From positions 186,001 through 250,000 of the forward strand of contig CBFFRQ010000064.1 in assembly GCA_965644315.1 (NCBI GenBank): a DNA stretch of 64,000 bases. Reading direction: 5' to 3'. Source of the DNA: Caecitellus pseudoparvulus. Lineage: Eukaryota > Bigyra: Bicosoecida. The translations under genes and the position numbers were made by a program. The notes below the pieces were generated by a model, which did no database searches, was not told the DNA's origin, and was given only the letters and a program-made list of their open reading frames with translations. Positions 32,939-45,996 of the stretch are shown here, piece after piece. How positions within the stretch are numbered: the stretch's first letter is position 1; every line of letters begins with the position of its first letter.

Positions 32939-35900
32939 TTCCCCGCTCTCCTGTGTTTGTGGAGAGCTTCTTCGTGCACGGCCCACCGAAGCTGAAGCCT
33001 GCGGGATTGGCTTCCCGACCACTGCACCATGCAGCTCGCCGCTGCACTGCGCCGCTCGGCCTTCGCCCTGCTGGTTGGACTCGCTTGCAGTAGTCTTGCT
33101 GTTGGAAAATGCCAAGATGGGGCTGACTCTGATTGTGCCCGCGAGGCAGAGACCCCGCAGCAGCTTCACATGTTTCGAGGCCTGAGCTCGGCGAAGACCT
33201 CGCACGGCCTGCCACAGGGCCGATTCAACGCCCACCCAGTGGATGCAGAGAGCAAGAGAGCCCTGCAAGATGCTTCCCAACGCCATGCCTCCAGACAGCT
33301 CACAGAGACCACTGTCGAGGAGGAGCATGAGCACGATGAGCCTCCCCCAGAGGACGAGCTGAACTTGGAGCTGCAGGCAGCGTTTCAAGCTCTGGAGGGC
33401 GCAGAGGGGTACAAGAGCCTCGCACAAAGCGTTGCCCGCCGCAGCCTGTGCAGTGCTGGGCAGTACTACCGCACCAAGAAGAAGTGGTTCAAGGTATGCA
33501 CCTCGGCGCTCGGAAAGGCACAGCGAGTTGCCGGCTCAGAGGCCGTCTTCAACCTGGCCTCATGTGCCCACACTGTGCACCCACCATGGCCCCCCCTGCA
33601 CAGAAAAAGAAGTCCTGCCACAACTGTGCAGCCGGCACCTACTCCACCCATGGCGGCAACAAGAACTGCTACAGCTGCAACTCCGTGCGTGCAACCGCCG
33701 CTGCCCAACCTCCGCACCAAAGCACGACGCTGAGGTGTTTAGCACGTGAAGCCAGCCCTGCACACCACTCGCTGTGCACCTGCACAGGGCCGGTATGCCT
33801 CTGGAAGTGGCAGGACCACGTGCACCCCCTGCTCCATTGGTGCGTTACCTGGCGCCTCGCCTGCCTCACACTCCAAGCCACCCCCAACACACTCACGCAT
33901 GCAGGCTTCTACAACACGGCATCCGCCCGTTCGTCATGCACCCGGTGTCCCTCCGGCAAGACTACCACGTCTGTCGGCTCCACATCATGCACCTTGTGCC
34001 CGTACGGGACGTACACGCCCCCAGGTGGCTGGTCGTGCTCCAACTGCCCCTCCGGCAAGTTCAGCGACACCAGGGGAGCCTCTTCTTGCAAAAACTGTTT
34101 GGCTGGCAAGTACGCTCCTTCCCCTGCCCATGGACCTTCCTGTCTCAACTGCCCCCTTGGCCGCGCCCAGTCTGGGACCGGCGCCACGGGATGCCCGGCC
34201 TGCCCCTCGGGCCTCGTGGCTAAGACGACAGGCAGCGCCACTTGCGTGACGTGCCAGGACAACTACTATGGCGCAAGTGACGGCGTCACGTGTGTGGCGT
34301 GCCCTGCCGGCAAGTACCGCGAGGGTCGCATCGCCCACTGCATCTGGTGCCCACCTGGCTACTACTGCCCTGGTGGAGGCCAGGCACGGCGAGCCTGCCG
34401 CCGGGCTTCCCACCACTGCCCAGGGTACATCCAGTACGTGCACACTCCCAGCAGTGAGCGGCTGACACAGCCAGGCTTCCAGTCTCTCATGGATCAGAGT
34501 GGAAACTACATCGGTGAGCAGCCTTGTCCCACGGGCCACTTCTGCTGCTCGGGCACCGCCACTGCCTGTCCAGATGGCTACTACCAGCCGTCAACTGGCG
34601 GGCGCAAGTGCTTGCTCAACTACGGCACCGCTGCAAACAACTGTGTGGAAAGCTGCCAGTGCGTCGAGAAGGTGTCCGGCGCGTGCCGCATGCGCCCTGG
34701 CAAGTGCCGTGCCCGCATTGATGAGACCGGGCAGTACCTGTGTGCCAATGACGGCGAGACGTACAAGACCATCTACCCGGCGACTGTGGACCCGAACAAT
34801 GGCTGCAAGCGGTGTGTCGGCGCCAACACTAACACCATGCTCTGTCAGAACACCAATGGGAACTATGCCAGTGCCGCCTCGGCGTTCTGCGACTCCAACA
34901 CCGCAGCTGGCCAAGCTATGGTCAATCTCACCCCACGGTCTTTGAGCAGCAGCGGAGAGGGTGCCCCTGTCCCCATCGCGCCTGACGTCGTGCCATGGTA
35001 TGCTGAGGAAGCCGCTGCACAGGATGAGGCGGCATCGGCCACCTCGCAGCAGCCCCGCCAACTGCAGCAAAGGACTGCCTACGGCACTGTGTGGTCGTCC
35101 GTGCCCGCCTCCTCAAATCTGCAATGCGATGATTTGGACCTGGACACGAAGGATGACATGTGTGTCCCGCCCACGGCTGGCACTGACACCATCTGTGCCG
35201 GGCAGCCCCTGAACTGCGACCCACAGTGCCAAGTCGGGGATGGCTCTCAGTGCGTGGCCAAGAGTGGCTGGTCCCACCACCCCAGCACCGGCTGTGGGTG
35301 CAAGATTGGCGGCGCGGATGTCCAGCAAGGTCAACTGGACCCTGCCAACACCTGCAAGGTGTGTGACATCGTCCGCTCCCACCTGGCCTACAGCTCTGAG
35401 CCTGACAACAAAGTCTGCAGCGACAACCAGTGGTGTCAGTATGACGACGCGTGTGTGTCCGGCACATGCCAAGGCAAGCCATACTTGTGCTCCCTGCACA
35501 TGACACCTGGCGCCAGTGCCTCTTGCGAGATGTGGGACGAGGCTGCGGCGCCGTTGAACGTGGACTCCCTCGGCAATGTGCGTGGAGGCAGCCCCTCGTA
35601 CGCGGACATGGTCAGCACGCCAGAGCTGCAGTGCAACGGCGCTGGCCCCAACTCCAACAACCAGGGCTGCAACAAGAAGAACCGCCCCGCAGGCTTTGAG
35701 TGCCGCCCTGCCAGGGATGCCTGCACTGCGGCTGTGGGCTGCCCGGGAAGTGCTGGCACGTGCCCACCCTATGCCCCCACCACGCCCACCATCACCCAGG
35801 GCTCGCTAGGCTTCGATACGTCAAGCACTCATGTGCATGTGTCCAGCATCACTGGGGAGGCGTACATCACGAGCACCTCTGCTGCCCTTCCCCTGACTTC

Positions 35901-38900
35901 CTCGGGGTGGAGCACTGCATGTGGGGACACCTGGTACGCCACCGGCGTGTACGACAACGCAGGCTCTTTCAATGTGCAGTGCACACCCAGCAACGTGGGC
36001 AGCATGACTGCCTTTTTCCAGGCTGGGGCTCTGCCAGGCACTCTGACCACGGACCCTGCAGCCCGCCTGCCAGCCAGTGCCACCTATGCTGATGGAGCTG
36101 TCGTTGTGGCGGTGCTGGCAGTGCACGGCATGGATGTGCCGGAGATCCCAGGGCCGCCACCACAGACTCAAGCGTGCTCCCCCGCCATCATGCTGGACTC
36201 CACACCTCCCGATGCTTCCTTGGCTACCGTGACAGCAGCAGCGGTGGACAGTGGCATCCTCGCGCAGGCAGCCGGCAACCCCAACTACGTCTACTCCTGT
36301 GCGGGGCCCACCTGCATGGGCTCAGCCACGTGCCAGGCACACGTGGCGGCCCAGGTCGGAGGCTTTGTGGACCCTCACTCCATGGTCATGCAATATGAGA
36401 TGCAGGCAGGTACCTCTGCGGGCGCCTCCGACATCCACGCCCCTGTCACCTCCCTTGCCACAGACGGCTCCTTCCTTGTGCACGAGCCACCTGCAGCTGC
36501 CCTGCCAGATGGCACCACAGTACACATTTCCGTCCGTGCCCACAACGATGCAGGCTTGGCTTCCCCGTGGAAGCACGCTGCGAGCTGGGTGAAGGACTGT
36601 GCCAGCCCCACCATCGGGACAGGCACCGTCAAGCTGGTGCAGGACTCGCTTGCTCCTCAAGCCAATGCTGCAAACTGGGCGGCCCTCGCCGCTGCGCCAG
36701 AAGTGCACGCTCAAACCAGCGTCAGCGCCCTTGTTGCGTACTGGGGCCCCATCACAGACGCCCACACATCCATCGCATCCGTGCACGTCGCTGTCGGCAC
36801 GCCCACTTCTCCCACGGCGGTGCAGGACTACACCGCACTGGCAGATCCGTCGGCACAAGGTGTCGCCCTGACCGGCTTCACGCTGGCGAATGGAGTGCAG
36901 TATGTCGTGACGGTCATGGCCCGGGATGCGGCTGGCAACGTGGTGTCAGAGACGTCTTCCCCCATCACCATTGACACGACGCCACCGCTGGCTGGGACTG
37001 CCCTGGACATCGCGCCTTTTGTGTGGAGCAAGCCGGCATTTGCGCCACCTGCCGCCCACAACTGGGTGGCCGCTGATGACTCGGACTTCTCTGCCTCCAC
37101 GTCAGAGATGGCTGTCGCGTGTGCTGGCTTCAGCGAGCCACAATCCTCCCTCATGCACTACTACGTTGGCATCGGCACAGGCACAGCAGGTGCAGCCCGA
37201 CACGATGTGCTGGACTGGGTGCACCTGACCTCCTCCGGGGCAGTGACTGCGACGACTTTTGCAGCTCTGCAGGCTGGCTTGACGCTGACACACGGCACGC
37301 AGTACTTCATCACATGCCGTGTGGAGAACACGCTGGGCCTCGCCTCCTACGCCAGCTCAGATGGCTTCACAGTGGACACAGCGCCTCCTGCCGTCAGTGC
37401 GGTGCGCGAGACGGACGCACTGGACTTGAGCATAGACCTGGCATTCACGGCGTCACTCACGGAGCTCAACGTTGCGTGGGATGTGGTGCCATCACTGTCT
37501 GGCATCGCTGCTCACCACTTCCGCATCACACCCGCCCCCCTCGCGGCGCCGGGTAGCTCAGACCTGTCCCAGTGGACGCCTGTGTCTGTGGCCAATGCCC
37601 AGTACCAGCATGCCACCGGCCTCACTCTGGCTGACAACACGCTGTATACGTGGGAGGTCCGCGCCACTGCGCGCAACGGGCTCACAGCCACGGCGTCGTC
37701 CACTGGCATCACGACGGACTCCACCCCTTGTGATGGACTCAAACCTGGTGACCTGTCAAGCTTTGCACTGTTAGATGGCGCCGTGGCTGGGCAAGACGCC
37801 TCCCACGTCTCCAGTGCAGACACTGCGTTCCACATCACATGGAACACGCCAGTGCAAGATGCCACCTCTGGCTGCACAGTGACCTGGTCCATTGCGCTGG
37901 CTTCCGACCCCAACAACATCAAGTACTCCACAACCGTGGATGGCACTTCCCTGGCAGCCTCTGTGCCTACAAGCACCTGGCAACCCCAGTACCACGTGCA
38001 GTACGTCAACATTCTGCAAGCGGTGAACGGTGCTGGTGTGCCAGCTGGCCCCGCTCAGTCCAATGGCGTGGTTGTGACGGACATGCGCCCACAGATCAGC
38101 GCCATTGCGGATGTGGGCATGCTCCTGGACAACTTCGGCCTGCTGCAGACGGCAGTGGCGAAGGGGGTGGAGACGCTCCCCACTGGCACCTTGTCGCAGG
38201 ACGTGTCCATTGTGTCCACCATTGACGCAGATGCTCAGCCCAATGTCACCCACCTTGCCGTGGCGTGGGCTGGCATCGTGGACACAGAGTCCGGACTGGA
38301 CACCTTGGAAGTCTCCATGCATGTGCGGGCAACACCCAAGTACATCGCTGTGGGGAAGCCGGACGTCTCGGCATACTCCACGCTAACGCCGTGGTCGCAC
38401 GTCGCGTCTGTGGCCAGTGGAGACACACAAGCTGACATGCTGAGCGGGTTGCTGCGCCTGGATCCCGTCAACATCACACTGCCAGATGCTCACGTCGTCG
38501 TTGCCCTGCGCGCCACGAATCGTGTCGGGCACAGCTCTCTGTTCTACACGGACGGCATCTCCGTCTCCAGCTCCATCTTCTTCGCGCCAGACGCCAAGGT
38601 CATCGCGGTGGACAACACGACTTTCGCGGACCAGCTGTACACGACATCCAACGAGTCAGTGTCTGCTGCTTGGCATGGCTTCCCGTACAACGTCCACTTC
38701 CCCATCACTCACTTTGAGTGGTTCTTGGGCACCACTGCCAAGGCCTGGGACATCCTGCCGCCCCAAGATGTGGGCATGGCCATGTCTGGCACAGCTACAG
38801 GGCTCGCCTTGCCTCATGGCTCGTCGTTCTTCGTCACTACCAGCGCGCACCGAGGCGGCGGCCAGTCAGTGAACATCTCCTCCACGGAAGTCGTGGTGGA

Positions 38901-41900
38901 CTTGACACCCTGTGAGGTCAGCGTGCAGTCAGTAGCTGTCCTGTCTTCGAACAGCATCCAGGTGGACTTCAAGGCTGCTGACCTGGAGAGTGGCGTCCTC
39001 GCTACCTACGTCGCACTCGGAACGACACCTGGTGGCACACAGCTCTTGCCCTTCACGCAGGCCTCTGGCTTTGCTGAGCGCTCCAGTTTGGCTAGTGCGA
39101 GCCCGGTGCGCTTTGCAGGGACACCCCTGGCGTTCGATTACCCTGATGGTGCGCCTGTGCATGTCACAGTGCAGTGCGTGAACAATGCTGGTGCGTACAG
39201 CTCACAGCTGGATGGGGGGGCCTCAGCAGCGCTGGACGTCTCCCCGCCAGTGCCCCTGGCTGCACCCCAAGTTGTGCCAGCAGCGGCTTGCTCTGGCGGC
39301 AGCATCTCAGATGCTGCACTGCAGCACGCATCTCTGGGTGCCGGTGCAATGACCAGTGCGGCAGCTGCAGGGGGCCTCGCGTGCGCCTTCCCCAAGTGGG
39401 CTGAGCCGCACTCCGCCGTCGGCTCATACACCGCCTCGCTCCTGCATGTCACGCCCACGGCAGGCGGTGGCACAAGCAGTGTCATGCTTGGGAGCTCTGT
39501 TACAGTGCCTGCTAGCTCCATTGCGGGCGACAACGCCTGCGTGCAGCCGAGTGTGAACCTGTCCAGCATCGCTGCTCTGTCCATCCGGGGCGGCGCTCGC
39601 GTGGTGTGTGGAGTCATGGCTTCCAACACCCAAGGCGCCAACTCTGCCGTCCTCCACTCCTCGCCCGGCATTGTTGTAGACCCGTCACCCCCAACTGTGG
39701 CTGCCCTTCGCCTGGATCAGGGCAACGGCGCGAGCCCAGCAGCGGCTGGCTCCGGCATGGACCTGCTGGCGACCAGCTCGTACACGGGTGCAGCACCCGA
39801 TGCTTGGATCAGTGACATCAGCCGAGGCCTGGCCATCTCGTGGGAAGCTGTGGACATGGAGAGCACCATTAAGGCCATTTCAGTGAGCATTGTGGATGCA
39901 GACTCGACCCTTGAGATTGTCCCAGGTGGGCCCATCGCCATCCATGGCCAGGGCACCGTCGCCAATGTCGGACCTGCAGACTCAGGAGCCCCCTCCTTCT
40001 GGGCAATCGACACAAGTGCTGGGTCCACGGACGCCAGCGGGGCTGCTGTTCGCGCGGCGCTCCTGGCTGGCCAGCGCATCACGGTGTCGGTTACAGTGCA
40101 GAACGGTGCTGGCGTGAACACCACGGCCACAGGCACCACCGTCCTGGCCCACGATGCTGACGGACCTGTCCCTGGCAGCGTCACCGTGGACGCCTCTGGT
40201 GTGGCAGCCACTCTGTCAGGTGCCATGGCGCCGCTGCCTCTGGCTTGGATCGCAGTGGCAGACCTAGAGAGCTGCTGTGATGGCGTCGTGGGTGTGCCCA
40301 CCTTGCTCATGGATGCAGCAGCCGGAACGTCACAAGGCGTTGTGGACAGCAGTACCGGAACGCCCCGCCTGGCGGTGGCCTTTGCCCCGGAACGTGCATG
40401 GACTGCCGTCCCGCTCACTCTCACGAACTTCACTGACGCCACCTCGGGCATCGGCAGTATCGATGTCAACGTCGTGCCCTACGGGTCACTATCCGCGGCT
40501 CTGGCCACCCAAGGCCTCCCAGCATTCTCAAGTGTGCCACCAACTACGTCAGTGCCCCCCACCACAGCCTCCGTGCAGCCATCTTTGATCACACCTGATG
40601 CAGGTGCAGCGTACAGCCTCATGGCTACCGCTGTGAATGGTGCCGGGGTCGTCACGACAAGTGTCGGCAAGGAGGTGCTCGTCTTCGATGCGACTGCCCC
40701 AGAGGCGCCGGCAGGGGTGTCCATGAGCCAGGTCGTGCTTGATGGTGTGCCAGTGTCAGGGGGAGTCTCCAGCGCAGCTGCTCCCCTGGCTGCCATGCAG
40801 GGCCTGCCCATGAACGGCCCAGACCACCCCCACTCTGCCTCGCAAGCGTCAGGGGACACCTTCGCTTGCCGATGGCACCCTATGGTGGACCCACAGTCAG
40901 GCGTCGTGCTGTACCGGGTGGCGCTGGGCACCCCAGCAGACCCGGAAGCATTCATGCCCTTCACAGCAGTGCCACGCACAGCCTCCACGAGTCATGGCTT
41001 GCTTCAGTACACTCACGTTGGCAACGGTGCATCACCTGCCTCTGTCGGGACAGGCACTGTGTTCTCCACCAGCCCTGCTGCAGCAGCAGTGCTTGTGGGC
41101 AGCTCTGGCTCCACCTCCACACTTGAGGATGGCACGATGGGTGTTGCTGTGAGGCTGGGCACTGCAGTGCCGCAGGGCGGCAAGGTGGTGTGCCATTTGC
41201 AAGCCGTCAACGGTGCCGGCCTCGTCGCCCACACTGCATCTCAAGGCGTGACGGTGGATGCCACTCCGCCCGTGCCACAGGCCGAGGCCACGACTGGGAC
41301 ACCCACTTCTCCCTCTGTGGAAGTGCCGCAAACAGTGGCCAGTGCTTTTGACCCCCTGCGCGTCCGGTTTGCGCTCCTGGTGGACCTGCAATCCGGCAGC
41401 CCGTCCGGGACGTACCAGGTGGCTGCCGGCACGGCACGGGGCTCTGCTGATGTCCTGGGCTGGACCCCGCTGTCCCTCCCTCGAGCTGTGCAAAGCGGGC
41501 TGGATGCCCTCGCACACTCGCCGTCTGCAGCCATCGGTCTGCCCAAGGAAGTTGTCTTGCACTTGCGGGAGGATGCCATTGTTGCACACCTGGCCCAGCA
41601 GCCGGCTACCCCGCTGCATGTAGGCATCCGCGCCGCAAACGGCGCAGGCGCCGTCACCACCGCCTGGTCCGTGGCAGGCGTCACTCGTGACACGAGCCCG
41701 CCCACTGTTGGCCAGGTGGCCTTCGTAGCAAGTCCTGGTGGCACTTCAGCGCCCAGCGGTGCAGACTGCTCTGCCTCTTTCTCGGTGCAGGGGACAGTCG
41801 TGTCGCCGTCTGAGCTGGAGGAGCCAGTGTTCGTGAGCGGCTTCCAGGCACTGCACGTGAAAGCCTGCGGCTTCACCGACGCCGAGTCCGGCATCCAGCA

Positions 41901-44900
41901 CTACTCAGTCGCAGTGCTGTCCACCAGCACTGGCTTTGTGCCCAACAGCGCCAGCACGGTGCACGACCTGGTCCCCGCTGTGCAGCTGGCCAGGGGCTCA
42001 GACAGTCTGCGCGTGAGCTTGCCTCCGCCGTCCTGGGCGCCAGCTGGCAGCCGCAGCACGGCCACCACACCAACAGGCAGTGTGCAGGTGTCAGGCGTCA
42101 CCTCCTCGCAGATGCACGGCAGGGCTGTGTTTGCCGTCGTGACAGCGACCTCCGCGTCTGGCGCCGCCGTGCTCGCCTCCTCCTCCCCCATCGTCGTGGA
42201 CGCCCGCCCTCCCCCCGTCCGGCGTGTCTGTGTCAGCATCACCAACGCAACGTCTGCAGCCACAGCCCGCACCGACCTCAGCTCTTGTGCTGCCGATGAG
42301 GGTGCCCCTGTCCCACTTGTGGACTGTGCCTGTGGCGAGCGCCGACGAACCCTCCCTCTCATGGTCACGTGGGCTACCCTGCAAGATGACGTGTCTGGCG
42401 TTGCGACTGTGCGCGTCTCCGTCACCGCTGAGCCAGGCACGTCAAGTGCGCCTAGCACCCTGCAGCTGCTTGACGAGGAGGTGTACGATGTGCAGGCTGC
42501 TAGCGCCTTGTTCAAGGCGTCACCCGGTGCGCTCACCAGCATCCCCCGCGCCCCCACCCTGCATCAGGTGGTGCTCTCTGGTCCAGCGCTCAGCAACCTG
42601 CTGGATGGACAGGAACTGGTGGCCACAGTGACTGTCACTGACCGAGCAGGCAACACTGCAAGTGCCTCGTCGGTGCCTCGCATCGTGGACTCCACGGCAC
42701 CACATGTAGCTCCCCCTGTCTTGACCACCTTGCCAGGCATGGTGACGGCCCCCACAGCTGTCAGCTTGAATGACGCCCTGTCCATCTCCAGCACTGTCAC
42801 AGAGCAGCACTGTGCCGCCGCCGCCTACGTGACATGCGCCTGTGTGTGGGATGCGACCCTGCGAGCAGTGCCCGTGACATGCGCCGATGTGGACACCAGC
42901 ACTGTCGGGCGGGACAACCCCAACACCGTCACGACCGCCGCCGATGGCAGTGTCTGCGCTGTCCAGTGGCGGGACATGAGCAGTGCTGCACCAGCCAACA
43001 GCTTGGCCGTCGTGCACCGCTTCGAGGGCATCCTGGTCAGCACCCTCGTGTCTGCCCTGCCGTCAAGTGTCGCCAGCGCCAGCTCTGGGTCTCCGCTTGC
43101 GCTGGCTGTGTCTCTGAAGGCCGTGAATGCCGCTGGTCTCGACAGCACAGATCCAGCTATCGGCTCCAGCGCCCCGACTGCGCCGGCAACCGGCCCAGTC
43201 CTGCCCGTCATTCGGGGCGGCCCTGTCTTGCCCTCCGGGCAGGTGAAGGAGGTGAGCCCCGCTGATGCAGCCGCCGCTGCCACGGCCTGTGCCAGCACTC
43301 TGGATGTCGACGCTGTCCGGGGCTCTGGCCTCGCCGCTGACCTGTCCATCACCATGTGCTGGCCCCACTTCAAGCAGTCAGCCCACGCAACCACGGCGGC
43401 AGGCGTTGATGTGGTGTACGAAGTGGCCGCTGCCAGCACTGCTGGAGGTGTCCGGGGTGCTTCCTTCGTCGCTGTGCCTCCTGGCAGTACGACCTTCACT
43501 CTGTCAGGCCTGCCCGCGACGGATGGCACTGTCATGTTCACATGTGTGCGTGCGACGTCCCTCGTGAGTGGCTTGGCCACTGTGGCCTGCTCGGATGGCT
43601 TCGTCGTCGCCGCTTCGGCCCCTGCACTGCGCGAGACTATGGAAGCTGGCAGCCTGCTGCCACCATCTGCCGTGGCGCCTGGCGCTCGTGCTGCTGCGGC
43701 GCAGCTGGCGGCAGGCGGCAATGCCACGCGCCAGGACACAAACACCGCCTTGGGGTCCATCACCAGTGCCAGTGCTGGCTTGCTGGCAGCCTCCACCACC
43801 GCCCGGCGCGCTGCTGTCTACGCCAACGGAGCCGAAGGTGTGTCAGCAGTCTTTGCTGGTGCGCTGCTTGGCACTGCGGGGCAGGCTTTCACCCTCTTTG
43901 CTGCGCCCGACTCGGGCTCACCTCAGCCACAGACCCTGCCCCGCATCCTCGCTGACATCGACGGCGTGGCCACGCCACACTTCTGCTACCTCGTGGCGCG
44001 CCCCACTGGCAACTCCACCACTCCCACCTTGCCACTGCCTGCCTCCAGCACCTTCCTCACAGGCCTGGGCGCCAGCGTGGTGCCAGCCACGGTGCTGACA
44101 GTGGACGCACAAGCTCCATCCATGCCTGCTGTGATGCAGTGTGAGCTCACTGCCGCTTGGGCATGGGATGGATCCACCTGGACCTCTGGCCCCCTGCAGC
44201 ATGGGGGGCAGTACATCGCCGCAGTCATGGCTGTCGCACCCGGCGCCAACATCACCGAGGAAGTCACCACCACCATCGCTTTCAGCACGCCAGTCATTGT
44301 CGACATGACTGCGCCAGCTGGTGTCATTGTGGAGCTGGGTGACTCGGCAGATGCCTCGGCAGGCGATGCCGCTGCAGCAGCTGTCGCAAACTTGATGCAG
44401 GCTGCCACTGGAGACTCCAGCTCAGGCACACCCACAGGAGTCGTGTCTGAGGCCGATCAAGATGCGGCTGACGCTGCTGCAGCAGCACCCCTGACCTTCC
44501 ACTCAATCACGTCTGTGGACGTCGTGCCCCTGGCTGTGGTGGACCCCAACACCACCTCCCTCAAGGCCCCCACCGGCATGCTGTCCGCCACACAAGTCGG
44601 CACTGCCCTGACTGACCCCGCCATCCAGGATGGCGACCACAGCGCCGCCATGCAGCGGGCTGTGTCCCTGTACGAGCAGGTGGTGTCGGCCTCCGCACAG
44701 GGCATCACAACCCCTGCTCGCATCGCGGCAGCCTTCGCAGCGGGCCTCGTCGCCCTGGACGCCTCCTGCCAGAGCAGCCTCAATGCCTCCCTGCCAGTGG
44801 CGTGGGATGTGCAGGATGCCGACTCCTGCATCGAGTGGGTGGCCCTGGGCGTTGGCAGCAACCCAGCGGAGGGTGACGTGGATGACATCTCCCCCTTCGT

Positions 44901-45194
44901 GCCCGTGAGGCCCGAGCTGCAGGGGGCGTCCCTGCACCTCCCTGCCCTGGCAACCCTGCCTGCCTCTGCCACGGTGTTCCCCGTGCTGTCTGTCATGAAC
45001 TGCGCAGGCCACTCATCCTTCGTGGTCGGCACCGGCATCACGCTGCAGCCTGCGGCGGATGGCGCTGCTCCGGGGGATGCCCCGCTGGTGTGCGTTGGCA
45101 ATGTGGGTGGGCAGCAGCAGCCGCCGACGCTACAAGACGACTTCCGTGCACTATCCAGTGGCGACACGATGGCCGGCTGAAGAGCCTGGCGTTG
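32939..45194 (+). repeat. tandem duplication unit, copy 2 (12.26 kb)
   Basis: Counterpart of 20221-32473 in direct orientation, containing the 90-bp upstream segment, all four exons, all three introns and 14 bp past the stop. It is 3 bp longer because of an extra serine codon near 34950 (SSSG against SSG). Confidence 0.97.
33029..45180 (+). CDS. giant secreted/extracellular repeat protein, copy 2 (about 3,957 aa)
   Basis: Paralogue of the gene at 20311-32459 with identical exon structure: 33029-33493, 33604-33684, 33788-33839 and 33905-45180. I count 24 amino-acid substitutions plus one inserted Ser between the copies. Thirteen of the 25 changes fall in the first 640 or so residues (for example MHL/MQL at the start, ACVTC/TCVTC, REGGIA/REGRIA, NDGQT/NDGET), and long stretches of the C-terminal half are unchanged. 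All cysteines I compared are preserved and no stop or frameshift is present, so both copies appear functional. Signal peptide, GCC2/GCC3-like repeats and the D-x-[ST]-P-P repeat array are as in copy 1. Its promoter beyond 90 bp differs from that of copy 1, so expression may have diverged. Confidence 0.85.
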
Positions 45195-45996
45195 TTCGCG
45201 AATGGTACAATGTTTTGCTTTCCTCTGCGTGGCCGCGAATCCCCGAACCAGCCCTCGATTTGGAAGCCCGTGTGTACACGCAGGATTCGCTGTCTCATCT
45301 TGCTCTATTTCTTTCTGTTCTGCAATTCAACATGTATTGCTCGTCGCCGGTGGGGCGCTGGCCTCTCTGGCACGTGCGCGTGGCCATTCGTTGGAACGGG
45401 AAACGTGGCCTGCCTGACCAATTCCTCGCAATGGGACCACAGAGGCACAATCAACACTTCTTAATTTTATTGCATTTGTTTGGGGTTCCGTCACAGTCTT
45501 CGCCCGGTGCCTTTCTGCTCTTTGGGACACTGCGGGACTTGGAGCAGGCAGCGCCTCCAACACCAGAGCTCAACGGCAGAACTGCTTTGCGAGCTGTGAA
45601 GCACCTGACGAGCTATCCTGGAGCAATTCATATGTACGTTGCTGTAGAATTTCGCCTGGCGTATTGTTTGGTCGGAAGGTGAAGTGTTCAGTGCCCTGAA
45701 GGCACTTGTGACAGATTTGCAACAGTGCCGCGCGAAGGCCAGCGCCCTTTCCAATTGAAGCAGCTCTGGCGCCTAGACCTGGATCTGGTCGCGTTTGCCC
45801 TGTCTGTGACCTTTTTCTCTCTCATGTATCTTGTTCCTTTGCTTGTTTTGCTGCTTGGTGCCTGAAGAGCAGCCTTGTCTGCGTTCAAAGCCAGCGCCTA
45901 GCGTTTGCATGTGCCAACGGCCACCTATATGCTATACGCAAGTGCCGCGCACATGGGCCTTTCACAGACCGCCAAGCACAAAGCTGAAGGTAAAAA
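45195..45996. other. T-rich intergenic region
   Basis: About 800 bp between the end of duplication copy 2 and the DP-factor start, the longest non-coding stretch in the window and less GC-rich than the genes. Contains an AT-rich run near 45,460 and TATATGCTATA near 45,929, about 70 bp upstream of the DP ATG, a possible but unproven core promoter. A short frame with its own ATG at 45953 runs into a GTAAAA just before the DP start and could be a 5' UTR ORF. No RNA gene recognised. Confidence 0.45.

Noticed and set aside
32460-33028. A mobile element as the cause of the duplication.
   Set aside because: The spacer has no transposase-like frame, terminal inverted repeat or obvious target-site duplication; faint target-site changes cannot be excluded by eye.
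20311-45180. Retroposition (processed copy) as the origin of the second giant gene.
   Set aside because: All three introns are present in both copies at equivalent positions with nearly identical sequence, and no poly-A tract follows copy 2.
45059-45682. Plus-strand frame running from the end of giant copy 2 into the spacer.
   Set aside because: It overlaps the giant gene in another frame, has no family motif and no counterpart after copy 1.
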